DNA from: Ambrosia x helenae
Taxonomy: Eukaryota > Streptophyta > Magnoliopsida > Asterales > Asteraceae
Assembly: GCA_030844895.1 (NCBI GenBank)
Contig: CM061228.1
Span: 135,947,068 to 136,011,067 of the forward strand
Direction: 5' to 3'
Length of the DNA: 64,000 bases
The notes beneath the pieces are model-generated. The model was not told where the DNA came from. It was given only the letters and a program-made list of their open reading frames with translations, and made no database searches. Positions 1-10,702 of the stretch are shown here, in pieces. Both the position numbers and the translations under genes were made by a program. The stretch's first letter is position 1; each line of letters begins with the position of its first letter.

Positions 1-344
1 TGTTCAAAAGCTCATGGTACTAAAATGTAAATATTTGATTATTGAATATTGTTTTACAACATGTGAAAATAAATACATGACAACAAAAATAGAGATAGTT
101 GATTGATTTAATCTAAGTCCAAAGTTCTATATGAAGCGTCAAGCAGCTTATCCTGAAACATGCACGAAAATAAATTTTGTCAACATATGATGTTGGTGAC
201 TATTACCTAGCTTTGTACATATAGTATAAGTTTGAAAAGCGGTACATTTCATGTGTCTAGCATCACCAAGGCATTATGTAAACACATAAGTAACCAAACA
301 AGACAAGATCAAATGTAAAGTTGGTATGGTAAAATTGATAATGA

Positions 345-465
345 GCACCCTAACACGTGTCAAGTCTAAAAGGGCACCATAACATAAGTTATGTCTAAAT
401 GAGCACCGTAACATAAGTTACGTCTATATGTAAAGAGCACCATAACATAAGTTATGTCTAGATGT
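345..465. repeat. Short tandem repeat, about 45-bp unit
   Basis: Three consecutive degenerate units carry the core AGCACCATAACATAAGTTA followed by TGTCTA. Each contains the small palindrome AACATAAGTTATG-like core. It lies inside LTR1. Confidence 0.6.
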
Positions 466-1470
466 ATGATTTTGTACGTAAGCTACATTCATGTTCAAAC
501 ATAAAACACAAAGATAAACAAGACACGTATATGAATTGTAAATGAAGAAAAATGTATGTGTAAGTGAATGTGCAAGTTTTGTATACTTGTGCATGAATCA
601 CCCCAAAAGTGTAAAACCGAAAAAGGGGATAAGTAATACTCACTTTAGCAAGGTGTTAAGTATTGTGGAATTGAATAAGTGTAATCCAACGTTGCCAAGT
701 ATCACCTTATGTTTAAGGTAATAAATGAGTTTGAGTCTTTCTAGTCAACAAGTATTCCTAGGGTTCCTAATTTGGGGATATGTAATCGTATAATTATTAA
801 GTAAGTAAATCGTTAATAAATGGGAGAAATTCGGTAAATAATTTAAATAAAAGACTATTGTAGGTTTTTGATTTAGGATGATCATATTATAGGGTTTTAA
901 GTATAAAAATAATTTTTATAAAATTATTTCCTCAAGAATTGAATATTTAGTATATTTATTTCTTTTTATCAAAGATTAAATTTTAATATCTAAAAATACT
1001 AAAATTTGATAAATTTCAAATTAAAATTTATATTTCTGTTCTAAATGAACAAAAATAATTTATGTAAAATTTTGGTATAAAAATATTGAAAAATAAATTT
1101 ATTATGATTTATTTATGATTAAAATAACAAAAATTAATTTAAAAATATTAAATAAATGGTTTTTCTGGTATAAAATTTATTTCTGAAATACTTATTGATC
1201 CACAAGTTTAAAATAATTTTTGTGGGATTTTATAAAGTCGTTTATATATTTTTATAGAATTTTAAAATTATAATTGAATAAACTTGTAATATTTATAATA
1301 TATACTAAATAAATGATTTTTTGAAAAACTAAAAATTGTATAATAAACTTTGTCATTAGATTAACATAAAATAACTTTTATAGAATTTATAAGGCACTTT
1401 TAGTATTTAAAAGCTATTTTTAAAATTATCTAAAAAGTATAAGTATAAAAGGAAACTAAAAAAAAACGTT

Positions 1471-1549
1471 TGCTTGTGCCAAGACTCGAACCCGAGTCAG
1501 TGGCTGGTTCAGTGTTTTAATCACAAGCCTAGACCATCTAGTCTAGACC
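1471..1549 (-). other. tRNA-like module (A-box/B-box) in LTR1
   Basis: On the minus strand an A-box-like stretch (CTAGACTAGATGGTCTAGG) is followed about 45 bases later by a B-box-like GGGTTCGAGTCTTGG. Order and spacing are tRNA-like, but no full cloverleaf or acceptor pairing is seen. It aligns with the module at 32551-32622 of the solo LTR, so it is a conserved part of the LTR, not a tRNA gene. Confidence 0.5.
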
Positions 1550-1634
1550 CTGAGAACATAAACATTTGGTTTTAGAAAATTATATGGTGTGCTTGAGGTT
1601 TATCATAAATTCTTTTTAATCAAAACAAATAAAA

Positions 1635-1705
1635 CGTGGACCCTGGAATCGAACTCATGTTCGTGAGTTTTACAACAGTACGCATACCCAGCTGATCTAG
1701 ATTAG
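1635..1705 (-). other. Second tRNA-like module in LTR1
   Basis: The minus strand reads CTAGATCAGCTGGGTATGCG and then GAGTTCGATTCCAGG, an A-box/B-box arrangement. It corresponds in position to the module at 32385-32460 of the other LTR. Confidence 0.45.
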
Positions 1706-2470
1706 ATATGTGTTTAAATTTGTTTCAGATATGTTTTTAAACTATTACTAACAGGTATCATCTTCCCCAAATCAAATAAGAACCCTAACTTTTCTAATCA
1801 AACAAATCAACGATCAATAACCCCTGAAGTCATGGGGTTATTGATCGGACTAGAACAAGGATTAAAAAAAATGTATGAATCGTAACTTACAGATCACTCA
1901 CGAAGATTGATGATCGGTCAAACGCAAAGTCAACTGACGCCTAAATTCTTGATTAAAACGAGCGATTAGCAGAAATTGGAGGTGAGGGTTTGGTTTTCGG
2001 TTGTTTTAGTTTGTCTAGGAGGGCTTAATTTATAAGAAAAACGCTGCAGATTTGGAAGGTTTGATTCTTGATAAATGGTTGGTCAAAACCCGGTAAGATA
2101 GGATTGACTATATGGTATTTTGAGCTAGAAACGCGTAAATGTCTATACGGTCTGACGTGGAAGCACTTAATGGTCATTAATCATGATTCAATTACGAGAT
2201 TCTTGCCATGTAAGGAGCTTAATCACGATTTTAAAGAAAAAAATTGGTCAATGGGTTGGGGTCGGGTCTTCTGACCATCGTGTACAGCTGGGAAGGGGAA
2301 AGGGAGTTTTGGGATGGGTCTTTCTTGGGTTTGGGCTGGCTTGGGCCAAACTTTAGGTTTAGGTGGGTTTTGTTGGGTTTTGTTTATGGGCTCCTAAGGC
2401 TAATGGGATATAAGGTTTGGTTTGGGCTTGGTAAATAATATTGACAATACACTTCTAAAGCATCATATTA

Positions 2471-2503
<33 letters not shown>
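2471..2503. repeat. (ATT)n microsatellite
   Basis: About eleven ATT repeats inside LTR1. The same motif recurs at 3365, 3729, 4498, 4981 and 17507. Confidence 0.85.
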
Positions 2504-2506
<3 letters not shown>

Positions 2507-2602
2507 TAAATAAGGTAACTAGAAAGATAAAATGTGACGTACAAGATAGGAGATAAGAAATGTAAATATAATATAATAAAAAATAAAAGTGACGGATGTC
2601 AC

Positions 2603-3000
2603 AACTTATCTAGGGAATAACCATACTCATTGCCGAGTATGGAAAACTCGACCTCCGGCGATGGGCGGCTCGATGGTCCGACGCCCGACTGATCGTCACC
2701 ATCCTTTCGTAGCCGAAGGCGAAAGGTGGATAGGAACTCTATCACCAACGGCCGATGGGCCGGCGCGTTGCAGTTGCCAAAAAACCTGTCCAATGGGCTC
2801 CCTTCCGGGATCCACTGTCGGGTAATCTCCTCTGCACCCCCCTTAGTGGCCCGAAGCGCGTCCCAACAAATCCCCCTCGGCTTTTCGATCTTCTTTTTCC
2901 TCAACCTCTGAAATCTTGGATTCGGGTAATCGAATCGCCGAAAATTGCAATGCTCCCAGCCCTGTAAGTCACCCCCTTCCATGGGGCTAGGCCCCCTGGA
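2603..3000 (-). pseudogene. Retrotransposon ORF1/gag-like fragment fused to the OTU reading frame
   Basis: The minus-strand frame continues from the OTU start at about 3060 into a GC-richer stretch with EFLSTFRLRLRK, then EVEFSILGNEYGYSLDKL, and stops at the LTR1 junction. The EFLSTF motif followed by a short beta-rich line resembles the ORF1 region of Athila-type Ty3/gypsy elements in composite plants; this is recalled similarity, not a search result. Base composition differs clearly from the AT-rich surroundings. It probably represents retroelement sequence inserted into the OTU domain, later cut by LTR1. An alternative is a chimeric ORF carried by the MULE itself. Confidence 0.4.
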
Positions 3001-3363
3001 CCACTGGCTTCTCAGGCTCCAGTCTTCCTCCTCCCTATCCAAAGCCACAACTATAGATCGGAACCCACAGTTACCGTCTGGCTGAACATTTTGAATGTGC
3101 GTGACAAACCGTCGATATAGGGGATCAATCTGATGCTTAAATTCTCTAAGCACAAATTTATACCTGTCACCGCCAAACATTGGGAAATCATGATTAGGGG
3201 ATGTGTACATATGTATATGTGTATGTATGTATAAATAGTTATTTATGTACCCGTCCCCTACTAAGAGTGGATACCTTTTGCTACACACTCTCATTTTATC
3301 TTTACCCGGGTCTGATGGCCTACGTCTTCTAACAGGCTCGTCTTCCTACAATGGATAACAATA

Positions 3364-3364
<1 letters not shown>

Positions 3365-3427
<63 letters not shown>

Positions 3428-3428
3428 C
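3365..3428. repeat. (AAT)n microsatellite filling a MULE intron
   Basis: Lies within the predicted intron 3432-3346 (minus), which begins GTTAGT and ends TAG, and makes up most of its 87 bases. Confidence 0.85.
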
Positions 3429-3728
3429 TAACATCTTCTTGCGCATCCTCCTGCTGTTTTTTTTCTTTGATTTTGTAGTTGGGCGCCCGCGAGTATTCTT
3501 TTGTACCTCAGGAGGTTGAGTGTCAGTCATACTTGGATTTACCACCGACTTTATTTTTGACAACATATTTCTTTGAACGCGTGGTGATTGAGACAGCAAT
3601 GTCTCTTTGACTATCTCCCACTCACTCGCAAGGTCACGTTCCTCCATACTACTTCCGGTTCGTAATTCAGTCGTGTCCAGAAGACGTCTATTTCGGACAG
3701 CTGTATTTTTATTCCTGTATTCAATAAA

Positions 3729-3766
<38 letters not shown>
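3729..3766. repeat. (AAT)n microsatellite in a MULE intron
   Basis: Thirteen or so AAT units inside the 66-base intron 3780-3715 (minus, GTAATA..ACAG). The flanking exons join in frame as ..INKG-IKIQLSEIDVFW. Confidence 0.85.
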
Positions 3767-3767
<1 letters not shown>

Positions 3768-4467
3768 GTAATGGTATTACCTTTATTTATATACGAATCT
3801 AATCGACATGCACACGACAACCCAGAACTCGTGAAAAGCTGATGACCACAACTCATTTTTCGTTCCCTCAACTTCTCTATATTTTTTTTATCTCAGTTAT
3901 CAATTTCTCGATCGCTGCATGGAAACTTTACCGAGTAGGTCCTCAAAAAGAGTTATGTCATGGTGCACCTTTTTCACGGACAAACTCTCTTTAAACGAGT
4001 GGTTTATTGCCCTCTCTTGTGACGTTACCACATCGTCTGCAATCATCACAAGTTTGTGGAGCGAGTTGTTAGGCCCCTTAATGTGCATCTTAAACCTTGA
4101 ATGCTGGCTTTCAACTCTGTTGGTCGTATACTGACCAAAGTTGTAGTTTGTGTCTGTCCATGCAGAAACAAACCTTTCTTTGTAGTCATGGAGCCAGACC
4201 CGGTCTATATATTCAAAAACATCTGTAAAGATAGAACAAAGATATTTGTTAATGTGTGTATGCGTTTTAAACTAAATTAATAAAATATGTACCAGCTCGT
4301 TGGTCCTGACATAGTCATTTGTAGAATCGGTCTAACCAGAGCCTATAAAATGCCGGAGATGAAGATCTACATAGTCGCTTAAAAGATTTCACGAATATTT
4401 CCCAATCTGCATTTCCAAAGGCTTGTCTGTAGTGATTCAATATATTTCGTTGAATGTGATACCTGAA

Positions 4468-4496
4468 TGCATAATAATAATAAAAATAATAAAAAA

Positions 4497-4538
<42 letters not shown>
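4468..4538. repeat. (AAT)n microsatellite in a MULE intron
   Basis: Fills the 82-base intron 4544-4463 (minus, GTATAC..TTCAG). Exons join in frame as LLCR-YHIQRNILNHYRQ. Confidence 0.85.
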
Positions 4539-4539
<1 letters not shown>

Positions 4540-4950
4540 TATACCTGCATAACAACTTCGAAGCTGCTGGAAATACAATGTCGCATGCATTCATCAAGGC
4601 TTTCTCACAATCAGTTACTATAGCAAGGGGCTCCGTACTATCTTCTAGCAACTCTTTAAGCCTTTGTAGCACCCACAGGTAGTTATCTTTTTTTCACGGG
4701 AGACGAATGCATGGGTGACACAAAACGACTTGGATGTTGATGTCATACCCACAACTTGAACAAACGGAAGTTTATACTCGTTCGTTTTGTAGGTCGCATC
4801 AATCATCAGCACATGCGGGAACACACGCCATAACCTGTGCGAGGTGGGATGGACAAACAAAATATCATCGATCGCATTTGTCGAGGCATTCCTCCGGGTG
4901 AAGTAAACAGATTTTTTTTCCACCAATGTGGCTTCGAGTACTTGCATAGC

Positions 4951-5028
4951 AATAATAATAATTAAAAAATAATAATAAAGAAGTAATAATAATAATAATA
5001 ATAATAACAATAATAAGAGATAATAATA
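4951..5028. repeat. (AAT)n-rich insertion in the MULE gene
   Basis: Separates GDRTQMQ from VLEATLVEKK. Flanks are near-duplicate, ATGCAGGTA on one side and ATGCAAGTA on the other. The donor GT is present, but the acceptor AG needed to restore the frame reads AA, so splicing is probably lost. Confidence 0.75.
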
Positions 5029-6167
5029 CCTGCATTTGAGTCCTGTCGCCGTATAACAAATGCTTAACCTTGGTTAATGTGTTATGTATGTCTATTAAGA
5101 TGCAGGGACTATCCAGGTTTTGTTTTCTAACGGCCGAATGTGTCTACTGGCGTAACATTTTGAAAATAAAGTGTATCCACCAATTTTTACTCGCCCGGAC
5201 CCAGCCTCCTAACATACGCGTGACCCTCGATGTGTTGGAAAGGTTTGTGATTATGTGTTTGGTTCTGGACCTCCAAAATATAACCATCTTGGCCAGAGTG
5301 GTATCTCCCTATTACTTCAAACGGGCAATTACATTTTTTACTGCCCGTCTTTCGAACCGTGGCTACACTACGATGTACGCCACTACGGTCACATCGTATC
5401 CATGCCGTCGTTACCCTCCTATTCGTCTCCCTGCCTTCCGAAACAGTACGTGAGTATACGGTAATGTAACCATTTTTTTTGCCCTTTGATAAACCCACTC
5501 TGTCAGGTCTTTAAGAGACCCGAATATCTGCAAAATTTATATACGAGTTCAAATACCTACTAATATATTCGATTTCAAATCTCACAAACCCTACGAGTTC
5601 AAATAACAACTAATATATACGAGTTAAAATCTCACAAACCCTAAAACAAATATAGGTACGGGCCTAAATATACGAGTCTAAATATGTACACTATTAATAT
5701 ACACGGGTCTAAATTATAAACAAGTGTAAATACATAAACACACCTGATTTGTTTCGTACGAAACATCCGGGACAGGTTCCTCGCCACCGTTATCACCTCC
5801 CTCGTGCGAATGATAAGTCCCGTATTCGTACTGTGGATGACTTGGCGGCGGCACGTAAAATGACTCCGGTTCTTCTACGTACTCCTGGTTCAAATCGGGC
5901 AGCAGATTCAAATCGGGTAGTGCATTCCCGTCACCAGAGTGAACAACGGATCTAACCTCCTACTCACCACGTTCCACCATGGCTCCAAAAAGGATTTCCG
6001 AGACGTGAGATATGCTAAACGAATGCTCCCATTCATCCGAAACATTACCGTAGTGGCCCGAAGACATCGCGGTAGCTTGGAATCGATCGGATTTTTTGTG
6101 CACCCGTTTTTTTTTTTAAATGTGTCGTATACTGAAGAAAGAAGACAAGGAAGAAGAATATATCTGG

Positions 6168-6440
6168 ACCTCTACGGGCCGTAGAGGCCTCTACGGGCCG
6201 TAGAGGGTTTAATGCTCCCAACAACCAGCTTTTCTACGGGCCGTAGAGGGTTTAATGCTCCCAACAACCAGCTTTTCTACGAGCCGTAGAGGCCTCTACG
6301 GCCCGTAGAAGAAGTGCACTGAAAGTCAGTCTGTTCATTGAATGACCTCGTACCTCGTATTCCCTACGGGCCGTAGAGCCCTCTACAAGCCGTCTAGGGT
6401 TTAAATGCACTCGACCAACCCACCTCTACAGGTCGTAGAG
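6168..6440. repeat. Array of near-palindromes around TACGGGCCGTA
   Basis: The unit CTCTACGGGCCGTAGAG or a variant occurs about eight times (near 6170, 6189, 6234, 6276, 6293, 6364, 6381, 6423), some back to back. A longer direct repeat of about 45 bases, including GGTTTAATGCTCCCAACAAC, occurs twice (from 6205 and 6250). The array lies upstream of the MULE start at 5911, so it may be the element's subterminal or promoter region. Confidence 0.8.
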
Positions 6441-6449
6441 GGCTGTGCA

Positions 6450-7620
6450 AACCTAATTTTTTTTATTGTGTAAATAACATACCTCTTACTAAATCACGGG
6501 TTACCTAAAGATGCATGGGGACCATTGTGTCTTCATAAATAGAAAAGGTACAAAGGAGACATATTTGGCAAATGATAAATTGGGGAACAAGTGGTGTGTC
6601 TTGTTTTTATCCTTAGATATTTTTCTTGCGTGAGGGGAAATGCAATAAAATTGAAGCGTAATTGCAAAACAACATACATTTCTATTTCTCTTCCCTCCAC
6701 ATCTATCTAGCATACTTGCCTTGTTTCATAGGGATCAAACATATTCCACACATTAACATTTAATTCCTTATTCTTGACCTAATTAATGACTAGACGGCTA
6801 ATTTTATTTATTGCTTTATTACAAAACTTCGCAATCGAACAATAAGTTTAATATCTCCCATCTCTATCCTTCTACATAGTGAGAATGTGTGTGTGTTCTC
6901 AATTCTGATTATAGAAAAAGGGCCGAAAGTGAAGAATATACTATATTGCTCTCTAATTCCAAGCAAAAGTAGCTAGCATGATAAGGTCAAACACGCATTA
7001 AATCCATTTTGTGTATAATAGTATTCAACACAACATCGTATAAAAAACGTACATATTCATGCAAGTTCGGCTTAAAAGGGAGTGAAACAAAGCTATAGGT
7101 TTTTAGCCTCAACTTTTTTAAGGTCACAAAATAAAAATAAAACTATATGGTGACTTTTTTGGGCTTTGCGGTTGTTGATGGAGGCTTTTGTGGTTTCTAG
7201 TTATACACAGATGATATAGGAATTATAGGATCAAAAGCAAAATTCTTTTTTTTTTTTTTTGCATGAAAAGGGCGCCAAATTTAGTATTCGTTTTTTGCGC
7301 CAAGAAAACTTGAGCCATCTTAACATGAAGTTGTCTTTAATTTAGCAAATACAATAAGCAAAGCTGACCCTGATAATCCCCAAGATTTTAAGGACCTTGG
7401 GAGAGTAGATAAATGTTAAACTAAAACATAAGCTCAATAATTCATATATAAAAAATCAATAATACGACGATAATTGTGATAACAATAAACAACAACATGG
7501 GTTTAAGTGTTTAACAAACAAATTGGGTAATTAAATTTAACTATAGTCTTTTATATAAAAAAAAATTGTGTGTATGTATATGTATATACAAAGGGTTATT
7601 AATGTGTGAAGCGCACAAAC
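6450..7620. other. Intergenic, no gene seen
   Basis: AT-rich sequence without a convincing ORF or a repeat with readable ends. It holds a T14 run near 7245. Confidence 0.5.
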
Positions 7621-7629
7621 AATTAATAT

Positions 7630-8508
7630 ATGTCGCTTAATTATTTTTTACGTCATCTCTATCCTAATCTCTTCAGTCTTGAGAAGCATAAATGGGCAAA
7701 GGTTTCGCAACGGATTTTAAGGGTGAACAACGCCAAAGTGATGAACTGGGACTGGAGACACCAACCTTCTTCAGCCGAGGAGGTGTCCGAATTATTTTAC
7801 CTGCTGAACGACATTCATGACATGGAATGGGGAGAAGGTACGGACTCGTGGAGATGGAAAGGAGATAAGAACGGGGTTTTCTCAGTGGCTTCGGCAAAAA
7901 GACTTCTTGCACAACGTGAACACGTCAACTCCAGTCCGTTGATTCACTGGAAGAGTTGGGTTCCATTAAAGTGTAAAATAATGGTTTGGCGGCTTGCTTT
8001 GGATCGGCTTCCCACTGTTGCCGAGCTTATCAAAAGAGGCGTTAACATTATCGATAAAGACTGCAGATTCTGCCAATCGGAGATCGAATCAGCAATGCAT
8101 TTGTACACCGGATGCATGTTTACGCAGGAAGTGTGGTTTCGCATTGAAATATGGTGCCGTTTGCCCCCGAATATAGTTTTTGACATCCCGGATCTGCTGC
8201 AGCTTCCGAACGGGTCAACAGGCTCAAGAACTAATCGATATCTCTTAAGAGGAATTGTTTATACAACCATGTGGGTGATTTGGAATGAGCGAAATAACCG
8301 GACGTTCAACAACAAAAGCCGAAGGCCTGCAGAGTTAGTAGAACAAGTTAAAATTACTACGTTTTTCTGGGTTCGTCATAGATCTAGACACAAAAATGTC
8401 GAGTGGAAAGATTGGTGTAATTGTCCTTTGGATTGATGTTGGTTTTTGCTCGTAGGTCCTTGCTTTGAGGACCTATTGAGCTTGTGCGTTTAATGATATT
8501 CTCTTTTC
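7630..8508 (+). mobile_element. 5'-truncated LINE (non-LTR retrotransposon) 3' end
   Basis: An open frame (7630-8436, 268 codons) encodes the C-terminal zinc-binding region that follows the reverse transcriptase in plant LINEs. Visible motifs are WRWKGDKNGVFSVASAKRLL, KCKIMVWRLALDRLPT and the metal-binding pattern CRFCQSEIESAMHLYTGC (C-x2-C-x7-H-x4-C). The reverse transcriptase and endonuclease are absent, as expected for 5' truncation. A short 3' UTR ends in an A9 tail at about 8508. Possible imperfect target duplication: the TATATGTCG-containing sequence near 7626 and again near 8535. The frame has no internal stop, so the insertion may be fairly young. The methionine at 7630 is incidental and not the native start. 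Confidence 0.8.
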
Positions 8509-9879
8509 AAAAAAAAAGTGTATAATTAGGTATATATGTCGTGTAAATTCAATATTTCATGCATAACTATTTTAATTACTTAGTACGCTTCCCAAGTTAA
8601 TTCATTTTTGTACATTAACTCGCCTTTATATATAAGAAATTTTCGGCCCTGGGGCTGTCGCTCACTTTTACCTTTCCACTAGCTGCCTGCCCCATAACAA
8701 GAAGTCATATATTTCACACCACGCACTTGAATTTTTGAGGTCTAGCGGAGAGAGAGGAAGTGTAAAGGTATAAAAGGTATTGTAAAAGATTGTGGTCGGT
8801 TGAATTTAATTGAAGAAACAAAAGTTTTCTTCTGTGGGTGTGAGTCACGACTGGTCTTCCAAGGCAATACACCCTACCACCAAGTTGGGTGCTTCTGGTC
8901 CAAGCCCCACTTGTGTTAACTAGATGAAACAAATTAAAACACAGACCCATGACCTTGCTATTACCCTGCTTGATCCTACCCTACTTCACCTTACTACAAA
9001 AACAACTTTTACAAACTTATGGCAGATATCCATTTGCCGGCAGAAAATTTATTTGTTTGAACCTTTCTATATTAACTTCAACAGTAGTGGAGAAAGGCAT
9101 GTTTATTAGGTGTGTGCGATATGTCCCTTTCATAAATTACTAGAATATATAAGTTTATTAATTTCTTACGGCTTTGTGTTTTTTAGAAGTTTATAAAAAT
9201 GTGTTATTATTATTACTATATATTAAGGTGGTTTCATCTTAGTGGTTTAGCAATTTTGGTAACATGTTCTAGTCCATAGTGAAGGAATAACTAGAGAAGT
9301 GTATTTGTGAATAACATTTGCTATATATTGAATAGCTGAAAATCGGATATATTTATGCGAGAATAATAATATAGCTAAACAACTAATGATAATGATAACG
9401 CGTCGATAATTATCTTAATAATACAACTATAGATTATTCAATACCGTAGTAACGCACAAACTTAAAGTATTGATAAATCGTATAATAACAACTATAATAG
9501 ATAATAAAGTTGACTAAACTGTCCCTTAAGCTATGCGCGTCCCTTAAGCAAACCGTTTGAAGAAACTTTGGTTAGAGCATCATCGATCGCTCTATGATTA
9601 ATCTTATGTACTTATTTTGTCTTTGGTTGATTATTCTTCTTGTGTTTCAATTTTGTTTCGGTTTTGAAAATTCACGGACAATGTCTGGTTGCAAATTGTT
9701 AAGTTTGCTGCATTTTTTTCTGGTTTGGAAAATTCAAGGCCAATGTCTGATTTTTAAAAAAGAAAGAGAATCCAAACAGAAAAGCAGAATGTTTTGGTCA
9801 TTTGGAGTAATAATACTAACATACTATGATATTGTGTTGAACTTACTTCAAAAGAGTTGAAAAAGCGTATTAGTACATA
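8509..9879. other. Intergenic, no gene seen
   Basis: AT-rich. The short ORFs here (for example 8949-9143 and 9594-9860) show no recognisable motif and are within chance expectation. Confidence 0.5.
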
Positions 9880-9968
9880 ACTAGGTGACACAATTGTATG
9901 GTGTATCGCTAATATCCCGCTAGCTTGGTGGAATAAAATCTTTTGTTGATCGTTCAAAAAAAATAAAA
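9880..9968 (+). mobile_element. Very short retroposon 3' tail with target duplication
   Basis: About 88 bases ending TTGATCGTTCAAAAAAAATA are flanked by the direct repeat AGTACATAAC (left near 9871, right near 9969). This looks like a strongly 5'-truncated LINE or SINE copy. Confidence 0.55.
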
Positions 9969-10702
9969 AAGTACATAACATTTAATGTTATTCAATAACA
10001 TTTCATGCGGATTTCTTAATTCGTAGTATTGATAATAATTAATCTCAATACTTAATCCATTTAAATAAAAATAAAAAAGTCATGTTGTTATAAAGCTTTT
10101 GGATATCTTAACTGAATTGGCAAAACCGCCTTGCATGTGAACTAATTATTGAGACTTTTGTGTTAACTATAAAAAAATCACATTGAATATATGGTATAAT
10201 ATGTATTATACATTAAGAAATATAAAATATTTATATAAAATCATTGTTCCAATTAAGACAAATCGTCTGTCAGTTTATTTTGAGCCTATAGCCGCGTGTT
10301 GTATACTTTTTTCATTTAAAATAAAAGAACTATATATGAATTGCAAACATTGCATGCTTATAGAGAAAAAGGGTGACAATATAAGAACATAAATTAAAAA
10401 AGAAAAGACCATTGGTTAATTTTACTTTCCATATTTCTGAAAACAGTATATTTTTCTTCTACAATCATTTAAACAAGATAACAGCAAAAACCAGCTGAGC
10501 TTCATTCCAAAAGCTACAAGCTTGGTTCAAACTCATAACTAAATTCATAAAAAAAAAAAATTAAAAAAAAATCTATGAACAAACGATCGATCAAACTATG
10601 GATCGATCGATCGATTCTTCATGGTTGATGAGGAGATTCCGGGGATGAACAACAATCCCTCAGGCATATCTCTTCTATATGTTTGTACGTACATAGATGA
10701 CT

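Larger units (their letters stand above)
1..2602 (-). mobile_element. Long LTR of an LTR retrotransposon (LTR1), left end outside window
   Basis: AT-rich, non-coding sequence. It shares ordered blocks with the solo LTR at 31526-34162, in inverted orientation: the segment around 640-710 matches the complement of 33380-33460, and the one around 1800-1850 matches the area near 32240. The right end reads ..GATGTCACA at 2602, the complement of a TGTGACATC start, so the LTR ends where the ORF fragment to its right begins. It contains an (ATT)n tract at 2471-2503 and two tRNA-like modules. No protein-coding capacity is evident. The other end and the target duplication lie outside the window, so solo versus paired LTR cannot be decided. 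Confidence 0.6.
3000..5911 (-). pseudogene. Mutator-like (MULE) transposase with FAR1, MULE and OTU regions, degenerate
   Basis: Read 5' to 3' on the minus strand. The N-terminal exon (5911-5744) carries MNLLPDLNQEYVEEPE. The FAR1-like DNA-binding region (5527-5030) has KKCNCPFEVIGRY and HNHKP. The MULE catalytic region (about 4946-4545) has FPHVLMIDATYKTNEYKLP, whose D is the expected first acidic residue, then IVTDCEKALMNAC with the second. Middle exons cover 4462-4293 and 4222-3781, then 3714-3433. The last part (from 3345) has the OTU Cys-protease start VQPDGNCGFRS. Introns with GT-AG ends can be placed at 5743-5528, 4544-4463, 4292-4223, 3780-3715 and 3432-3346. Breaks: an A8 run near 5473-5480 and a T7 run near 4688-4694 each shift the frame, and the OTU domain runs into foreign sequence. 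FAR1-MULE-OTU proteins are a known plant transposase type. This copy cannot make a full protein. Confidence 0.8.

Noticed and set aside
3291..4682. Poly-Leu, poly-Tyr and poly-Asn reading frames around the MULE introns
   Set aside because: They are translations of the (AAT)n microsatellites in introns; conserved protein lines resume on both sides after splicing.
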